From NCBI RefSeq assembly GCF_001684955.1, contig NZ_MAYF01000002.1, forward strand, positions 1 to 64,000: a stretch of DNA of 64,000 nucleotides. Direction: 5' to 3'. The DNA comes from Chryseobacterium contaminans. Lineage in GTDB: Bacteria; Bacteroidota; Bacteroidia; Flavobacteriales; Weeksellaceae. Numbering within the stretch: position 1 is the first letter of the stretch; each line of letters begins with the position of its first letter. The position numbers were made by a program, and so were the translations under genes. Positions 18,590 to 28,000 of this stretch are shown here, piece after piece. Under the pieces are notes generated by a model. It was not told where the DNA came from. It saw only the letters and a program-made list of their open reading frames with translations, and did no database searches.

Positions 18590-18952
18590 CTACTCCTTTT
18601 TCTTAGATGCTTTATGTTCTTTGCCCCAAACTTCAAGCTGGCTGAGTACCGGAAGTAACTTTTTTCCTATTTCTGATAATTCATATTCTACTCTGGGAGG
18701 AACCTCTGCATATACTGTTTTGATAACCAGATTTTCCTGTTCCATTTTTTTAAGCTGTAGGGTAAGCATCCTTTCGGAAATATTGGGAATTCTGTTTTTC
18801 AGCTCAACAAACCTCAGCCTTTCCTGTTTGAGTTGGTAACAAATGGAAAGAATCCATCGTCCACTAATTAAGTTGACAGCATATATTTCGGAGCAACAGG
18901 ATTCCATTGTTTTTTTATTCTCGTTATTGGTGGATGATTCTTTAATACTCAT
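18590..18952 (-). CDS. HxlR family transcriptional regulator
   Basis: A 120-residue winged-helix regulator with the HxlR core 'CCSEIYAVNLISGRWILSIC', 'LRFVELKNRIPNISERMLTL' and 'VYAEVPPRVEYELSEIGKKL'. Cys16-Cys17 could be redox or electrophile sensors, as cysteines are in some HxlR members; that is inference. The frame is open further upstream to 19063, but ATG 18952 gives normal family length and leaves a 134-base region shared with the divergent esterase gene, its probable target. Confidence 0.88.
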   Translation of the reverse strand: MSIKESSTNNENKKTMESCCSEIYAVNLISGRWILSICYQLKQERLRFVELKNRIPNISERMLTLQLKKMEQENLVIKTVYAEVPPRVEYELSEIGKKLLPVLSQLEVWGKEHKASKKKE

Positions 18953-18982
18953 ACTAACATTTTTGTTCGCTTCATACAATCT

Positions 18983-19005
18983 GTTGCATACTTGTACACT
19001 GCAAC
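18983..19005. promoter_or_regulatory. Candidate operator palindrome for the HxlR regulator
   Basis: GTTGCA and its exact inverse TGCAAC lie 11 bases apart (18983-18988 and 19000-19005) around a 'cttgtac' core in the divergent intergenic region. A second imperfect palindrome, GGAAATA...TATTTCC, spans 19035-19061. Either may be the operator; binding is not shown. Confidence 0.35.
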
Positions 19006-19086
19006 ATTGATGATTTAAATTTACAAATAAAACAGGAAATATAGGTGATGATCCTATTTCCATAGATTCTTATACAATAAAATATT

Positions 19087-20031
19087 ATGGATTTAAATAG
19101 AATTAATAAAGAACTGAGGGCAAGTATTGAAAGTGTTCCGTATTCGCTGGAACTTGATGAAAATTTATTTTTGAATGCTCCTGAAATACTACAGAAGGAA
19201 AGAATAGAATTTACAAAGGCTCATTCTGTTAAGCAGCCGGCTCATATTAAGGTGACAGATATTTTTATTCCAAGTTCAGTGGATGGTGAAAAAATACGTC
19301 TGCATATCTATCAGCCGGAAAAATTCAACCGGAATAAAACATTGATTTATTTTCATGGTGGCGGTTATGTTTTTGGCTTGCCGGAGCAGGTTGACAGCCA
19401 AATGTTTGAAATAGCAGAAGGATTGCAGGCAACTATTATATCGGTAGATTACAGATTATCACCTCAACATCGTTTTCCTGTGCCTGTTTTGGATGGTTTT
19501 GATGCTTTAAAATGGCTCATTGATAACGGAGAAACCCAATTGGGAATTGACCCAGGAAATGTTACTGTTTCCGGAGCAAGTGCCGGCGGACATTTAGCTG
19601 CATCAGTTACCCAGATGGCCGTAGATCAGAATATTGATAATATAAAACATCAGTTTTTATTGTATCCGGTTATTCATAATAGATTGAATACATCTTCTAT
19701 GAAAGAGTTTACAGATTCACCATTATGGAGCCGAAGATATGCTGAAATAGCATGGCAGCATTTTCTAGGTAAAGAGAATATAGATAAATGTGTTACTTAT
19801 TCAGATCTGACGCATTATCGCAATTTTTCTGCCTTACCTCAGACCACCATCGTAGCCTGTGAGCTTGATCCTTTAAGGGATGAAGGTATTGAATATTCCC
19901 AATTGTTATATCTGGCCGGAGTTGCTACAGAATTGTGGGTAGTTCCCGGAGCAGTACATGTCTTCGATTTGTTTGATTGCCCTTTAACTGATGAATACAA
20001 AAAGTTTATGATGAATAAGCTGTTTAAATAA
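19087..20031 (+). CDS. α/β-hydrolase, HSL-type carboxylesterase
   Basis: A 314-residue cytoplasmic esterase/lipase of the hormone-sensitive-lipase family. The oxyanion motif HGGG is at 90-93, 'DYRLSPQHRFP' follows, the nucleophile Ser165 sits in 'SGASAGG', and Asp261 ('CELDPLRDEG') and His291 ('GAVHVF') complete the triad. It would hydrolyse short acyl or aryl esters; the natural substrate is unknown. The HxlR gene is divergent and an isochorismatase-like gene follows after 11 bases, so the pair may be a small detoxification operon. Confidence 0.88.
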   Translation: MDLNRINKELRASIESVPYSLELDENLFLNAPEILQKERIEFTKAHSVKQPAHIKVTDIFIPSSVDGEKIRLHIYQPEKFNRNKTLIYFHGGGYVFGLPEQVDSQMFEIAEGLQATIISVDYRLSPQHRFPVPVLDGFDALKWLIDNGETQLGIDPGNVTVSGASAGGHLAASVTQMAVDQNIDNIKHQFLLYPVIHNRLNTSSMKEFTDSPLWSRRYAEIAWQHFLGKENIDKCVTYSDLTHYRNFSALPQTTIVACELDPLRDEGIEYSQLLYLAGVATELWVVPGAVHVFDLFDCPLTDEYKKFMMNKLFK

Positions 20032-20042
20032 AATAAAAACAC

Positions 20043-20610
20043 ATGAAATTAAGAGAAAAAAGACCAGCTTTGATTCTTGTAGATATTCAAAAAGGATTTC
20101 TTGATGAAAACTATTGGGGCGGAAACCGAAATAATAAAGATGCAGAAAAAACAAGCGGTAAAATACTGGAAAAATGGCGGGAACTGAATTTACCAATATT
20201 TCACATTCGGCACAGCTCAGCCAATCCTCAATCTAAATTGCATGAATCTGATCCGGGATTTGAATTTAATGAGAACGTTTTACCTCAACATGATGAATGT
20301 ATTATCACCAAAAATGTTAACAGCGCATTTATAGGAACAGATCTGAAAGAAAAATTAGATGTTCAGGAAAATAAATACGGTGGTTATTTTAGGGATAACA
20401 ACCAATCATTGTGTTTCTACAACCACAAGAATGGCAGGGAATTTCGGATATGAAACGTATGTTATTTCAGATGCTACAGCAGCTTTTGACAGGGTTGGGA
20501 TACATGGTGAAAAATATAATGCAGAGTTGGTTCATCTGATGGCATTAGCCAATTTGAATGAAGAGTTTGCAACAGTTATGAATGCTGAAGAATTATTAAA
20601 AAGCTTGTAG
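20043..20610 (+). pseudogene. Isochorismatase-like cysteine hydrolase, frameshifted
   Basis: Two overlapping frames together encode one isochorismatase-family hydrolase (about 189 residues). The first frame from ATG 20043 carries the acid 'LVDIQKGF' and the lysine 'ITKNVNSAF'. The second carries 'TVVILGITTNHCVSTTTRM' with the nucleophile Cys and the tail to 20610. The switch is at about 20366-20371 in 'caggaaaata'; one extra base there would explain it and keeps normal family spacing between 'LKEKLDVQ' and 'INTVVILG'. Without the second frame the enzyme has no catalytic cysteine. A sequencing error is a real alternative. Confidence 0.75.
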
Positions 20611-20691
20611 TGAATTTTATCAAAACAAGTTGTGTCTACAACAAATTTTAAGATAATTTTAATTCACCAAATGGTCCTCAAATCTTTGTAA

Positions 20692-20699
20692 TACCTTTG
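20692..20699 (+). promoter_or_regulatory. -7 promoter box of the sensor kinase gene
   Basis: TACCTTTG is an exact TAnnTTTG match, 86 bases before the kinase ATG, giving a leader of roughly 80 bases. Confidence 0.45.
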
Positions 20700-20785
20700 C
20701 AAACGAATAATTTATATACAGAAGTGATCTTTAAAATATAGGCTCTACTACAGCATTGTTAAGGTTTTCTGTATAAGAAAATAGA

Positions 20786-22381
20786 ATGCAGAAGAATTTG
20801 AGTATTAATTTTAAAAACGCCTTATCCCAAAAATCTATTTATGTTGCCGCTTTATCCACCTGCCTGATTGCAGTAGTGGCTTTTGCCGTTTTAAGTCATT
20901 TAATTGCCGAAGATAACCGTAAAAATAATGAAGACTTTGCGAAAAAAACATTCTTCAGGAAATATGAATCTGTGGAAAGCGAATTCAGGAATATTGAAGA
21001 TTACCAGTATCTCCTTCGTGAGCTGATTCAAAAAGACGGATTGAAAAACTATAGAGATTATTCTCTGGTTTTAAATGATTTGAATAAAAAAAGAAACCTG
21101 TTAACCTACAGTTGGTATTATTACGACAATCATAAAACAGGAAAATATGAAAGTAATAATCCTCTGGCTAATGTTTTCAAAGAGAGAAATAGTGAAAAAG
21201 GATCTATTGCTATAAGAAATACACGTTCCGGACATTTCAAAGATCTCTTAATAAGTCGTAAAGACAGCATGTTCTGGGTGAGCTATGATTCTATCACATT
21301 GCCGGAGAAAAATGTTCTGTATTATGGTTCTACGGTAAGCCTGGATGATCTTCACCAATATTTTACCAATGTAGATAAAAGCTCCAATACTTATGCTTAT
21401 GTTTTTACCAAGGAAGGAATCTGTATTACCCATCCTGAAAAAAAGTACATTGGGAAGAATGTTTTCAGTTTTACGGATATTAAAGCAAAAGATACTTTAT
21501 GTAATGCCGTAAAATCAGGATATACAGAAGGACTTGCCAACTCAGAATATCTGGCGATGGAAGTCACACGCTTTATCAAACCTTTGAAAACAGATAATTT
21601 CGATGGGTATGCAGTGGTTAATTATGTCAACTTTATTACAGATGAAAATATCAATAAAGTAAAAGCTTATACAGTATATATATTTCTGGCTGCTTTATTT
21701 CTGATCGTTACTGTTTTCATTTTATTCCAGCGGTCTACAAGCATCGCATATAAAGAAAAAGAAAAGATACAGTCTGAAAAAAACCTGCTGCTGGTAGAGA
21801 ATGAAAAAATGCATAAAGCAGAAGTGATTAATCAGCTTCAGCAGCTTAAGAATAATATCAATCCCCATTTTCTGTTCAATTCTCTGAACTCTCTTTATAT
21901 GCTGATTGGAATTAATAAAGAGAATGCCCAGAAATTTACGATGAATCTTTCCAAGATCTACAGGTATCTGATTGTTCCGCCAAAGGAAAATATTGTTCCT
22001 GTTTCTAAAGAGATTGATTTTATCCAGAAATATATGGAGCTTCTGAAAAGCAGGTTTGATGAAGAGCTGAATTTTCAGCTCATTATAAAAGATCAAGAAA
22101 GTTTAAAGAAACGGATTCCTTATTTATCCCTTCAGATTGTCACGGAAAATGCTATAAAACATAATGTTGCAACCATAGATCAACCCTTGGAGATTACAAT
22201 AGAAGTAGAAGGAAATGGAATCACAGTAAAGAATACATATCAGCCCAAAACGGAAGAGGTACAGGGAGAGAAATTCGGAATTGATTATTTGAATCAGGTT
22301 TATGAGTATTTTAGAGAAAATCCGCTTCATATTTCTGTAGATGGTGAAAAGTTTATATGTTTTTTGCCATTAATGAAATAA
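20786..22381 (+). CDS. LytS-like membrane sensor histidine kinase
   Basis: A 531-residue kinase. One membrane helix lies near residues 18-40, then an extracytoplasmic sensor of about 250 residues with a Cache-like segment ('YAYVFTKEGICITHPEKK'), then a second helix ('YIFLAALFLIVTVFILF'). A short coiled linker precedes a His_kinase domain with the phosphoacceptor in 'NNINPHFLFNSLNSL' (near 360), followed by an ATPase domain with N-box 'LQIVTENAIKHN'. Kinases of this class pair with LytTR regulators, and one lies 7.4 kb downstream beyond the protease-SusCD operon. The stimulus is unknown; a peptide or nutrient would suit the context. Confidence 0.9.
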   Translation: MQKNLSINFKNALSQKSIYVAALSTCLIAVVAFAVLSHLIAEDNRKNNEDFAKKTFFRKYESVESEFRNIEDYQYLLRELIQKDGLKNYRDYSLVLNDLNKKRNLLTYSWYYYDNHKTGKYESNNPLANVFKERNSEKGSIAIRNTRSGHFKDLLISRKDSMFWVSYDSITLPEKNVLYYGSTVSLDDLHQYFTNVDKSSNTYAYVFTKEGICITHPEKKYIGKNVFSFTDIKAKDTLCNAVKSGYTEGLANSEYLAMEVTRFIKPLKTDNFDGYAVVNYVNFITDENINKVKAYTVYIFLAALFLIVTVFILFQRSTSIAYKEKEKIQSEKNLLLVENEKMHKAEVINQLQQLKNNINPHFLFNSLNSLYMLIGINKENAQKFTMNLSKIYRYLIVPPKENIVPVSKEIDFIQKYMELLKSRFDEELNFQLIIKDQESLKKRIPYLSLQIVTENAIKHNVATIDQPLEITIEVEGNGITVKNTYQPKTEEVQGEKFGIDYLNQVYEYFRENPLHISVDGEKFICFLPLMK

Positions 22382-22395
22382 AATGGAAAAATCCA

Positions 22396-22425
22396 TTCAC
22401 TCCCGAATAATCACCTTTCACTCCC
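22396..22425 (+). promoter_or_regulatory. Candidate LytTR operator: paired 9-bp direct repeats
   Basis: TTCACTCCC occurs at 22396-22404 and again at 22417-22425, a spacer of exactly 12 bases and a 21-base period. LytTR domains are known to bind pairs of about 9-bp direct repeats with 12-13 bp spacers. The pair ends 30 bases before the -7 box at 22456, a normal activator position. Confidence 0.6.
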
Positions 22426-22455
22426 TAAAACACCCTATATAATTCACTATACCTA

Positions 22456-22463
22456 TAGCTTTG
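22456..22463 (+). promoter_or_regulatory. -7 promoter box of the metalloprotease-SusCD operon
   Basis: TAGCTTTG is an exact TAnnTTTG match, 49 bases before the preferred protease ATG. A weaker TACTATTTG is at 22484-22492. Confidence 0.55.
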
Positions 22464-22512
22464 CCAGCTGAAACTAAGATATTTACTATTTGGAATGAAT
22501 CGGACTATTTTA

Positions 22513-25080
22513 ATGAAGAATTACAGGCTTGCACTGTATCTTGGATTAGCTATGGCATCGCCGGCCGTCCTTGCACAGAAAAAAGATACTGTAAAAACGA
22601 CCAAGGACAAAACCGAAAAAGCAGATCTTTCATCATCAAAAAAAACAAAAAAGATTGACGAACTGATTAAGAAAGGGACTTATAAAAAAGGGCTTTTCAA
22701 TACCATTCAGGTAAAAACAGATCTTTATTTTGAAATCCCTGACAGTTTGATGGGGCGCCAGTTTTTGGTAGTGAATAAGTTGTCTCAGGTACCGTTGCAG
22801 GTCAATGAAGCTGGTCTGAACAAAGGAATGAATTATGAGAATAAGATTATTTCTTTTTACAAAGACAGTGTTGCCAAAAAGGTATGGGTAAGAACTTCTG
22901 AAGCTAAGGTGTCTTCTCCTAAAAATGATGCCATTACAAAATCTGTTAAAGATAACTTTTCAGGATCTGTCATTGAAGTTTTTGATATTGAAGCACAGAA
23001 CAGTGACTCTACTTCGGTAGCCATTAAAGTAAATAAGGTTTTTGACGGAAATCAGAAAAGCTTTAATGATGTGTTGGCCAATGTTGGCCTTGGCGGATCA
23101 GTAAAATCAAGTCTTTCCTTTATTGAAGGAGTAAAAACATTCCCGGAGAACGTTGTGGTTAAGTCTCAGCTGAGCACATCTGTGAATGAAGGTGGAGTAG
23201 ATTTACCGGTAACACTTGGAGTAACCAGTAACCTGGTGTTGCTTCCCAAAGTTCCTATGAAACCAAGGATTGCAGACGCAAGAGTAGGATTCTTCAGCGA
23301 AAAGCATTGGTCTTTTAACGATCAGCAGCAGAAAATGGATGAGAAATTTTTCATCACCCGCTGGAACCTGGAACCTAAAGATGAAGACAAGGAGAAATAT
23401 CTGAGAGGAGAGCTTGTAGAGCCTAAAAAGCAGATCGTTTATTATATAGATCCTTCAACACCAAAACAATGGCGTGAAAAGATCATTGCAGGAGTTCATG
23501 ACTGGCAGGTTGCTTTTGAACAGGCTGGTTTCAAGAATGCAGTAATTGCTAAGATGCCGGATGAAAAAGATGAAGATTTTGATATCGATGATGTAAGATA
23601 TTCCGTGATTACCTATGCAGCTTCTCCTAAGTCGAATGCGATGGGACCATCTGTAGTAGACCCAAGAAGTGGGGAGATCATTGAAGCGGATATCATCTGG
23701 TGGCACAATGTAATGACTTCTCTTCAGGAATGGATGAGAATTCAGATAGGACCTATTGATCCGAAAGCAAGAGCGAATAAGTTTAGTGATGAATATATGG
23801 GAGAAGCTATTCGTTTTGTATCGTCTCATGAAGTAGGACACACCTTCGGATTGAAGCACAATATGGGATCTTCATTTGCATTCCCTGTAGAATCGCTTCG
23901 TTCTAAAGAGTTCACAGATAAAATGGGTGGAACTGCACCTTCTATCATGGATTACGCACGTTACAACTACGTGGCACAGCCGGAAGATGGTGTTACAGCG
24001 ATTACTCCAAAGATTGGAATCTATGATAAATATGCCATTGAATGGGGTTACCGTTGGTATCCGGACGAATTTGCTGAGAAAAAAGCATTAAAAAATCTGA
24101 TTGATAAGCACGAAGATGATCCATTGTATTTCTATGGGGAACAGCAAAGCTACCTTGAAACAATAGATCCGCGCTCACAGTCGGAAGATTTGGGTGATGA
24201 TGCGATGAAAGCCAGCGAATACGGAATGAAAAACCTGAAGGTGGTTGCCAATAATCTTTTAAAATGGACGTATGAAGACGGTAAAGATTATACGGATGCA
24301 GGTAAATTATACATGGGTGTTATTGGGCAATGGGATCTGTATACAGGACATGTAATGGCGAATGTAGGTGGGATCTACCTGAACAATACCGTTTTTGGAA
24401 ACAAGAAAAAAGCCTATGAAGCAGTTCCTGCTGAAACCCAGAGAAGAGCGGTTGATTACCTGGTTAAAAACTCAATCCATCTTCCGGAATGGCTATTCTT
24501 TAACCCGATTACAGAGAAAACATATTCGGTGAAAAATTCACCAATGGGACCGTTTGAACAGACGCCATATACCCTGGCAAGAGGAATGCAGTATGCCAAC
24601 ATCTATTCCCTGTTTATGGACGACCGATTGCTTAGACTCCTTGAGAACGAGTTGAAGCATGAAGTTTCAGGTTCCAAAGAGGAGATTTATACCGTTGAAA
24701 ACCTGTTTGAACAGGTGAGAACAGCCATTTTTAATAAGAAAGGAAGCCTCACGATGCTTGAGAAAATGGCGCAGAAAAATTACGTGGATGCATTGATTGT
24801 TTCGGTGAACAAATTATTCGAAAAAACAGCCGTAAAAACATTGAAAACAGATCAGACATTAAATATGCCGATGATCTGCAACTATCATGAAGAAGGTAAA
24901 AACCTTAGAAACATCAATTATTCATCCATGAAAAGAGTATCTGAAGTAACAACGTACAAAAGAGCAGAATTACAAAAGGTTCTGAACTTCCTGAATGGAA
25001 CCAGATACAGAGGTGATGACGCTTCAAGAGCGCATTACGCAGATTTAATTATTCGTATTGAAGAGGCTTTAAACAAATAA
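22513..25080 (+). CDS. Exported zinc-dependent metalloprotease (DUF5117/DUF5118, metzincin type)
   Basis: An 855-residue secreted or periplasmic protease. A signal peptide ('LALYLGLAMASPAVLAQ') and a Lys/Thr-rich linker precede N-terminal DUF5118/DUF5117-like domains and a metzincin catalytic domain. The zinc site is 'SSHEVGHTFGLKH' (His439, Glu440, His443, His449) and the Met-turn is 'APSIMDYARYNY'. Family members are large Bacteroidota proteins commonly found in this form. ATG 22513 is preferred; an in-frame ATG at 22495 adds six residues. The SusC gene starts 6 bases after the stop, so protease and transporter are cotranscribed: it probably cleaves proteins whose fragments the SusCD pair imports. 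Confidence 0.9.
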   Translation: MKNYRLALYLGLAMASPAVLAQKKDTVKTTKDKTEKADLSSSKKTKKIDELIKKGTYKKGLFNTIQVKTDLYFEIPDSLMGRQFLVVNKLSQVPLQVNEAGLNKGMNYENKIISFYKDSVAKKVWVRTSEAKVSSPKNDAITKSVKDNFSGSVIEVFDIEAQNSDSTSVAIKVNKVFDGNQKSFNDVLANVGLGGSVKSSLSFIEGVKTFPENVVVKSQLSTSVNEGGVDLPVTLGVTSNLVLLPKVPMKPRIADARVGFFSEKHWSFNDQQQKMDEKFFITRWNLEPKDEDKEKYLRGELVEPKKQIVYYIDPSTPKQWREKIIAGVHDWQVAFEQAGFKNAVIAKMPDEKDEDFDIDDVRYSVITYAASPKSNAMGPSVVDPRSGEIIEADIIWWHNVMTSLQEWMRIQIGPIDPKARANKFSDEYMGEAIRFVSSHEVGHTFGLKHNMGSSFAFPVESLRSKEFTDKMGGTAPSIMDYARYNYVAQPEDGVTAITPKIGIYDKYAIEWGYRWYPDEFAEKKALKNLIDKHEDDPLYFYGEQQSYLETIDPRSQSEDLGDDAMKASEYGMKNLKVVANNLLKWTYEDGKDYTDAGKLYMGVIGQWDLYTGHVMANVGGIYLNNTVFGNKKKAYEAVPAETQRRAVDYLVKNSIHLPEWLFFNPITEKTYSVKNSPMGPFEQTPYTLARGMQYANIYSLFMDDRLLRLLENELKHEVSGSKEEIYTVENLFEQVRTAIFNKKGSLTMLEKMAQKNYVDALIVSVNKLFEKTAVKTLKTDQTLNMPMICNYHEEGKNLRNINYSSMKRVSEVTTYKRAELQKVLNFLNGTRYRGDDASRAHYADLIIRIEEALNK

Positions 25081-25086
25081 ACAGCA

Positions 25087-28000
25087 ATGAAAAAAACTCT
25101 AATCCTTTTACCTCTTTTAGCGGCCCAGGTTGCATTGGCTCAGGAAAAAAAGACCATTACAGGAAAGATAGAAGACGGTAATACTTCCAGCGTAATTGCA
25201 GGAGCATCTGTAAAGATAGAAACACAGTCCGTTTCTACAAAAACCGATCTGGACGGCATCATCGAAAGTGTATCAGTAGGTACAGTAGCCGATAAAGACG
25301 GAAAATTTATACTGGAAATTCCGGTAGGTACGAAATCCATCCTGGTAAGCTTTCCAGGATATGAATCCCGTATTATTCAAATCAGTGAAGATAAAACCAA
25401 CTATATTGTAAGATTGGCTCCTGAAGTTTCAGATAAAAATAAAATTCAGGAAGTAATTATTACAGGATATCAGAAGATCGAAAAACGTAAGCAGACTTCA
25501 GCAGTTGCTACGGTAAAAATGGATAATATCAGCCAGGCTGGAGTAGCGAGTGTAGACCAGATGCTATCCGGACAGATTGCCGGGGTAGTGGTGACTCCGG
25601 AAACAGGATCTCCGGGTGGACCTGCGAAAATCAGAATCCGTGGAACAGCTTCTTTGTCTGGTCCTCAGGATCCGCTATGGGTAATTGACGGACTTCCGTT
25701 AGAAGGAAATGATGTGCCTAATTTCAGTGATAAAGATAATATTGATCAGCTTCAGAACTTCTCCATTGCAGGACTGAACCCGAACGATATTGAAGACATC
25801 ACCATTCTGAAAGATGCTGCAGCAACAGCCATTTACGGAGCAAGAGCAGCAAACGGGGTAATTTCCATCACTACGAAAAAAGGAAAGAAAGGAACCATGA
25901 GAGTAAACTTCTCTGCGGATACTTTTGTAACAGCCCGTCCTGATTTTGAGAAATTAAACCTGATGAATGCATCAGAGAAAGTAGACCTTGAATTGATGCT
26001 TGCCAAGCGTGCAGATCTTACTTACCGTGCAGATAAAGGAGAGGTGATGAGGATTTTAACTCAAAACAATCAGCTTAATGACTTTAGGAATGGTGGTCTT
26101 GATGCTTTAACTCCAACCACCCGTAACCAAATTAATGCATTAAGAAATAATACGACCGACTGGGGCAAGCTGTTGTATAGAAATGCTATCAATAAACAAT
26201 ATGGAGTAAGTGTTTCCGGAGGTGGAGAAAATGCAGATTACTATTTCTCCTTAGGATATTATGATGAAGAGGGAACCACTATTGGGACAGGATTTAAGCG
26301 TTATAACCTTACTTTAAAGAATAATTATAAGTTAAGCGATAAATTAACGGCCGGGATCTCTGTTTTCGGTACCCAGAGTGAGAAAGAATCATTTATGACG
26401 GATGCAGATGCTGCGGCAAGCCCAATCAATTATTCAAGAAATGCCAATCCGTACATGAACCCGTTTAATCCGGATGGAAGCTACAGATATGATAAAGACA
26501 TTGATGGTTTTGCAGATACTTACGTTCCGTTCAACTTCCTTGAAGAGAGACAGAATACAAGCTATACCCTGAAAAACCACTCTTTAAAGGCTATTTTAGA
26601 TTTAGAATATAAAGTTTCAAAAAACCTGAAATTCACGTCTCAATTAGGAATTCAGTATGATACCAACAAGACGGAAAAATATGCCGGACAAGAGACCTAT
26701 TTCACCAGAAAGATGAAGGAAGGAACCCGTTATTATAAAGATGGCGGATATAAATATTTCCTTCCTGCCGGAGATATCAAGCAAAATTGGGATAATGATT
26801 TCTTCCAATACAATTGGAAATTACAGGGAACTTATAATACCAAAATCAATTCTGTACATGAAATTGATTTGATGGCAGGAACAGAGATCCGTAAGACAGA
26901 AGATAATACAACGCTTACCAGAGCTTTCGGGTATAACAAAAATACAAGAACCGCTACTCCTATAGCTTTCCCTAGCTCCAATTTTGCAGCAGAGAAAAAA
27001 TATGAGACGTATCGTGAAATGCCGCCGGTAGAGAATGCTTATGCCTCTATGTTTGCTACGGCTTCCTATACTTATGACCAGAAATATACTTTCTTCGGAA
27101 GTGTGCGATATGATGGTACCAATTTATTCGGGGTAAACAAGAAATATAAATACCTTCCGATATGGGCTGTTTCCGGTTCATGGCTGGTAACGAAGGAAAA
27201 CTTCATGCAGAATATCACGCCTGTTTCCAACCTTAGACTGAGAGCTTCTTATGGTCTGCAGGGAAATATTGACCGTAATACTTCACCATTCTTTATTGGA
27301 GAATATAACTATGCCAATATTCTTCCGGGAATGAGAGAAGATGTAATTAACGTGATCAGCCCGCCTAATGATAAACTTCGTTGGGAAAAAACAACCAACG
27401 TTAACTTTGGTCTTGACTTAGGATTGTTCAAAAACCGTATCAACCTTACCGCTGATATATACAGCAGAAAAGGAACGGATATGATCAGTATGAAAGAAAC
27501 TCCGCTTGAATCCGGATTTGAATATACCATGATGAACTGGGGAAGCCTTACAAATAAAGGTTTTGAATTGGCTTTATCTACGAGAAACATCGACAAAGAG
27601 AACTTTAAGTGGTCTACTACCATCAACTTTGCTCACAACAAGAGCAATGTGTTAAGTGAACAGCCACGTGATAATGCACTACTTCCATCCAGGGAAGGTC
27701 TTCCTGTAAATGCTCTGTTTGCATTAAAAACAGCAGGAATGGATGCTTATGGAAACCCAATGTTCTGGAAAGGAAATGAAAAGGTATCTGCCGAAGAATT
27801 CTTCAAATTGTATGATGTATATGCAGACTTCCTTCCGGGGCAGTTCGTAGATACAAAATTAACAAACGAAGAACTGAGAAACCTGTTTACTTATGTAGGA
27901 GATAGAGATCCTAAATTTACAGGAGGGATCATCAACAACTTCAAAGTGAAGAATTTTGATTTGACCATTTCTGCAACATTCAATTTTAAGCAGACGGTAA

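Noticed and set aside
18953-19063. Upstream extension of the HxlR gene
   Set aside because: It would use up the divergent promoter region and make the protein longer than the family; ATG 18952 fits better.
21722-22096. 124-codon open frame on the minus strand
   Set aside because: It is antisense to the conserved histidine-box region of the sensor kinase; composition is that of a shadow frame.
23455-23859. 134-codon open frame on the minus strand
   Set aside because: It lies antisense within the metalloprotease catalytic region, which has clear family motifs; its own product shows no family features.
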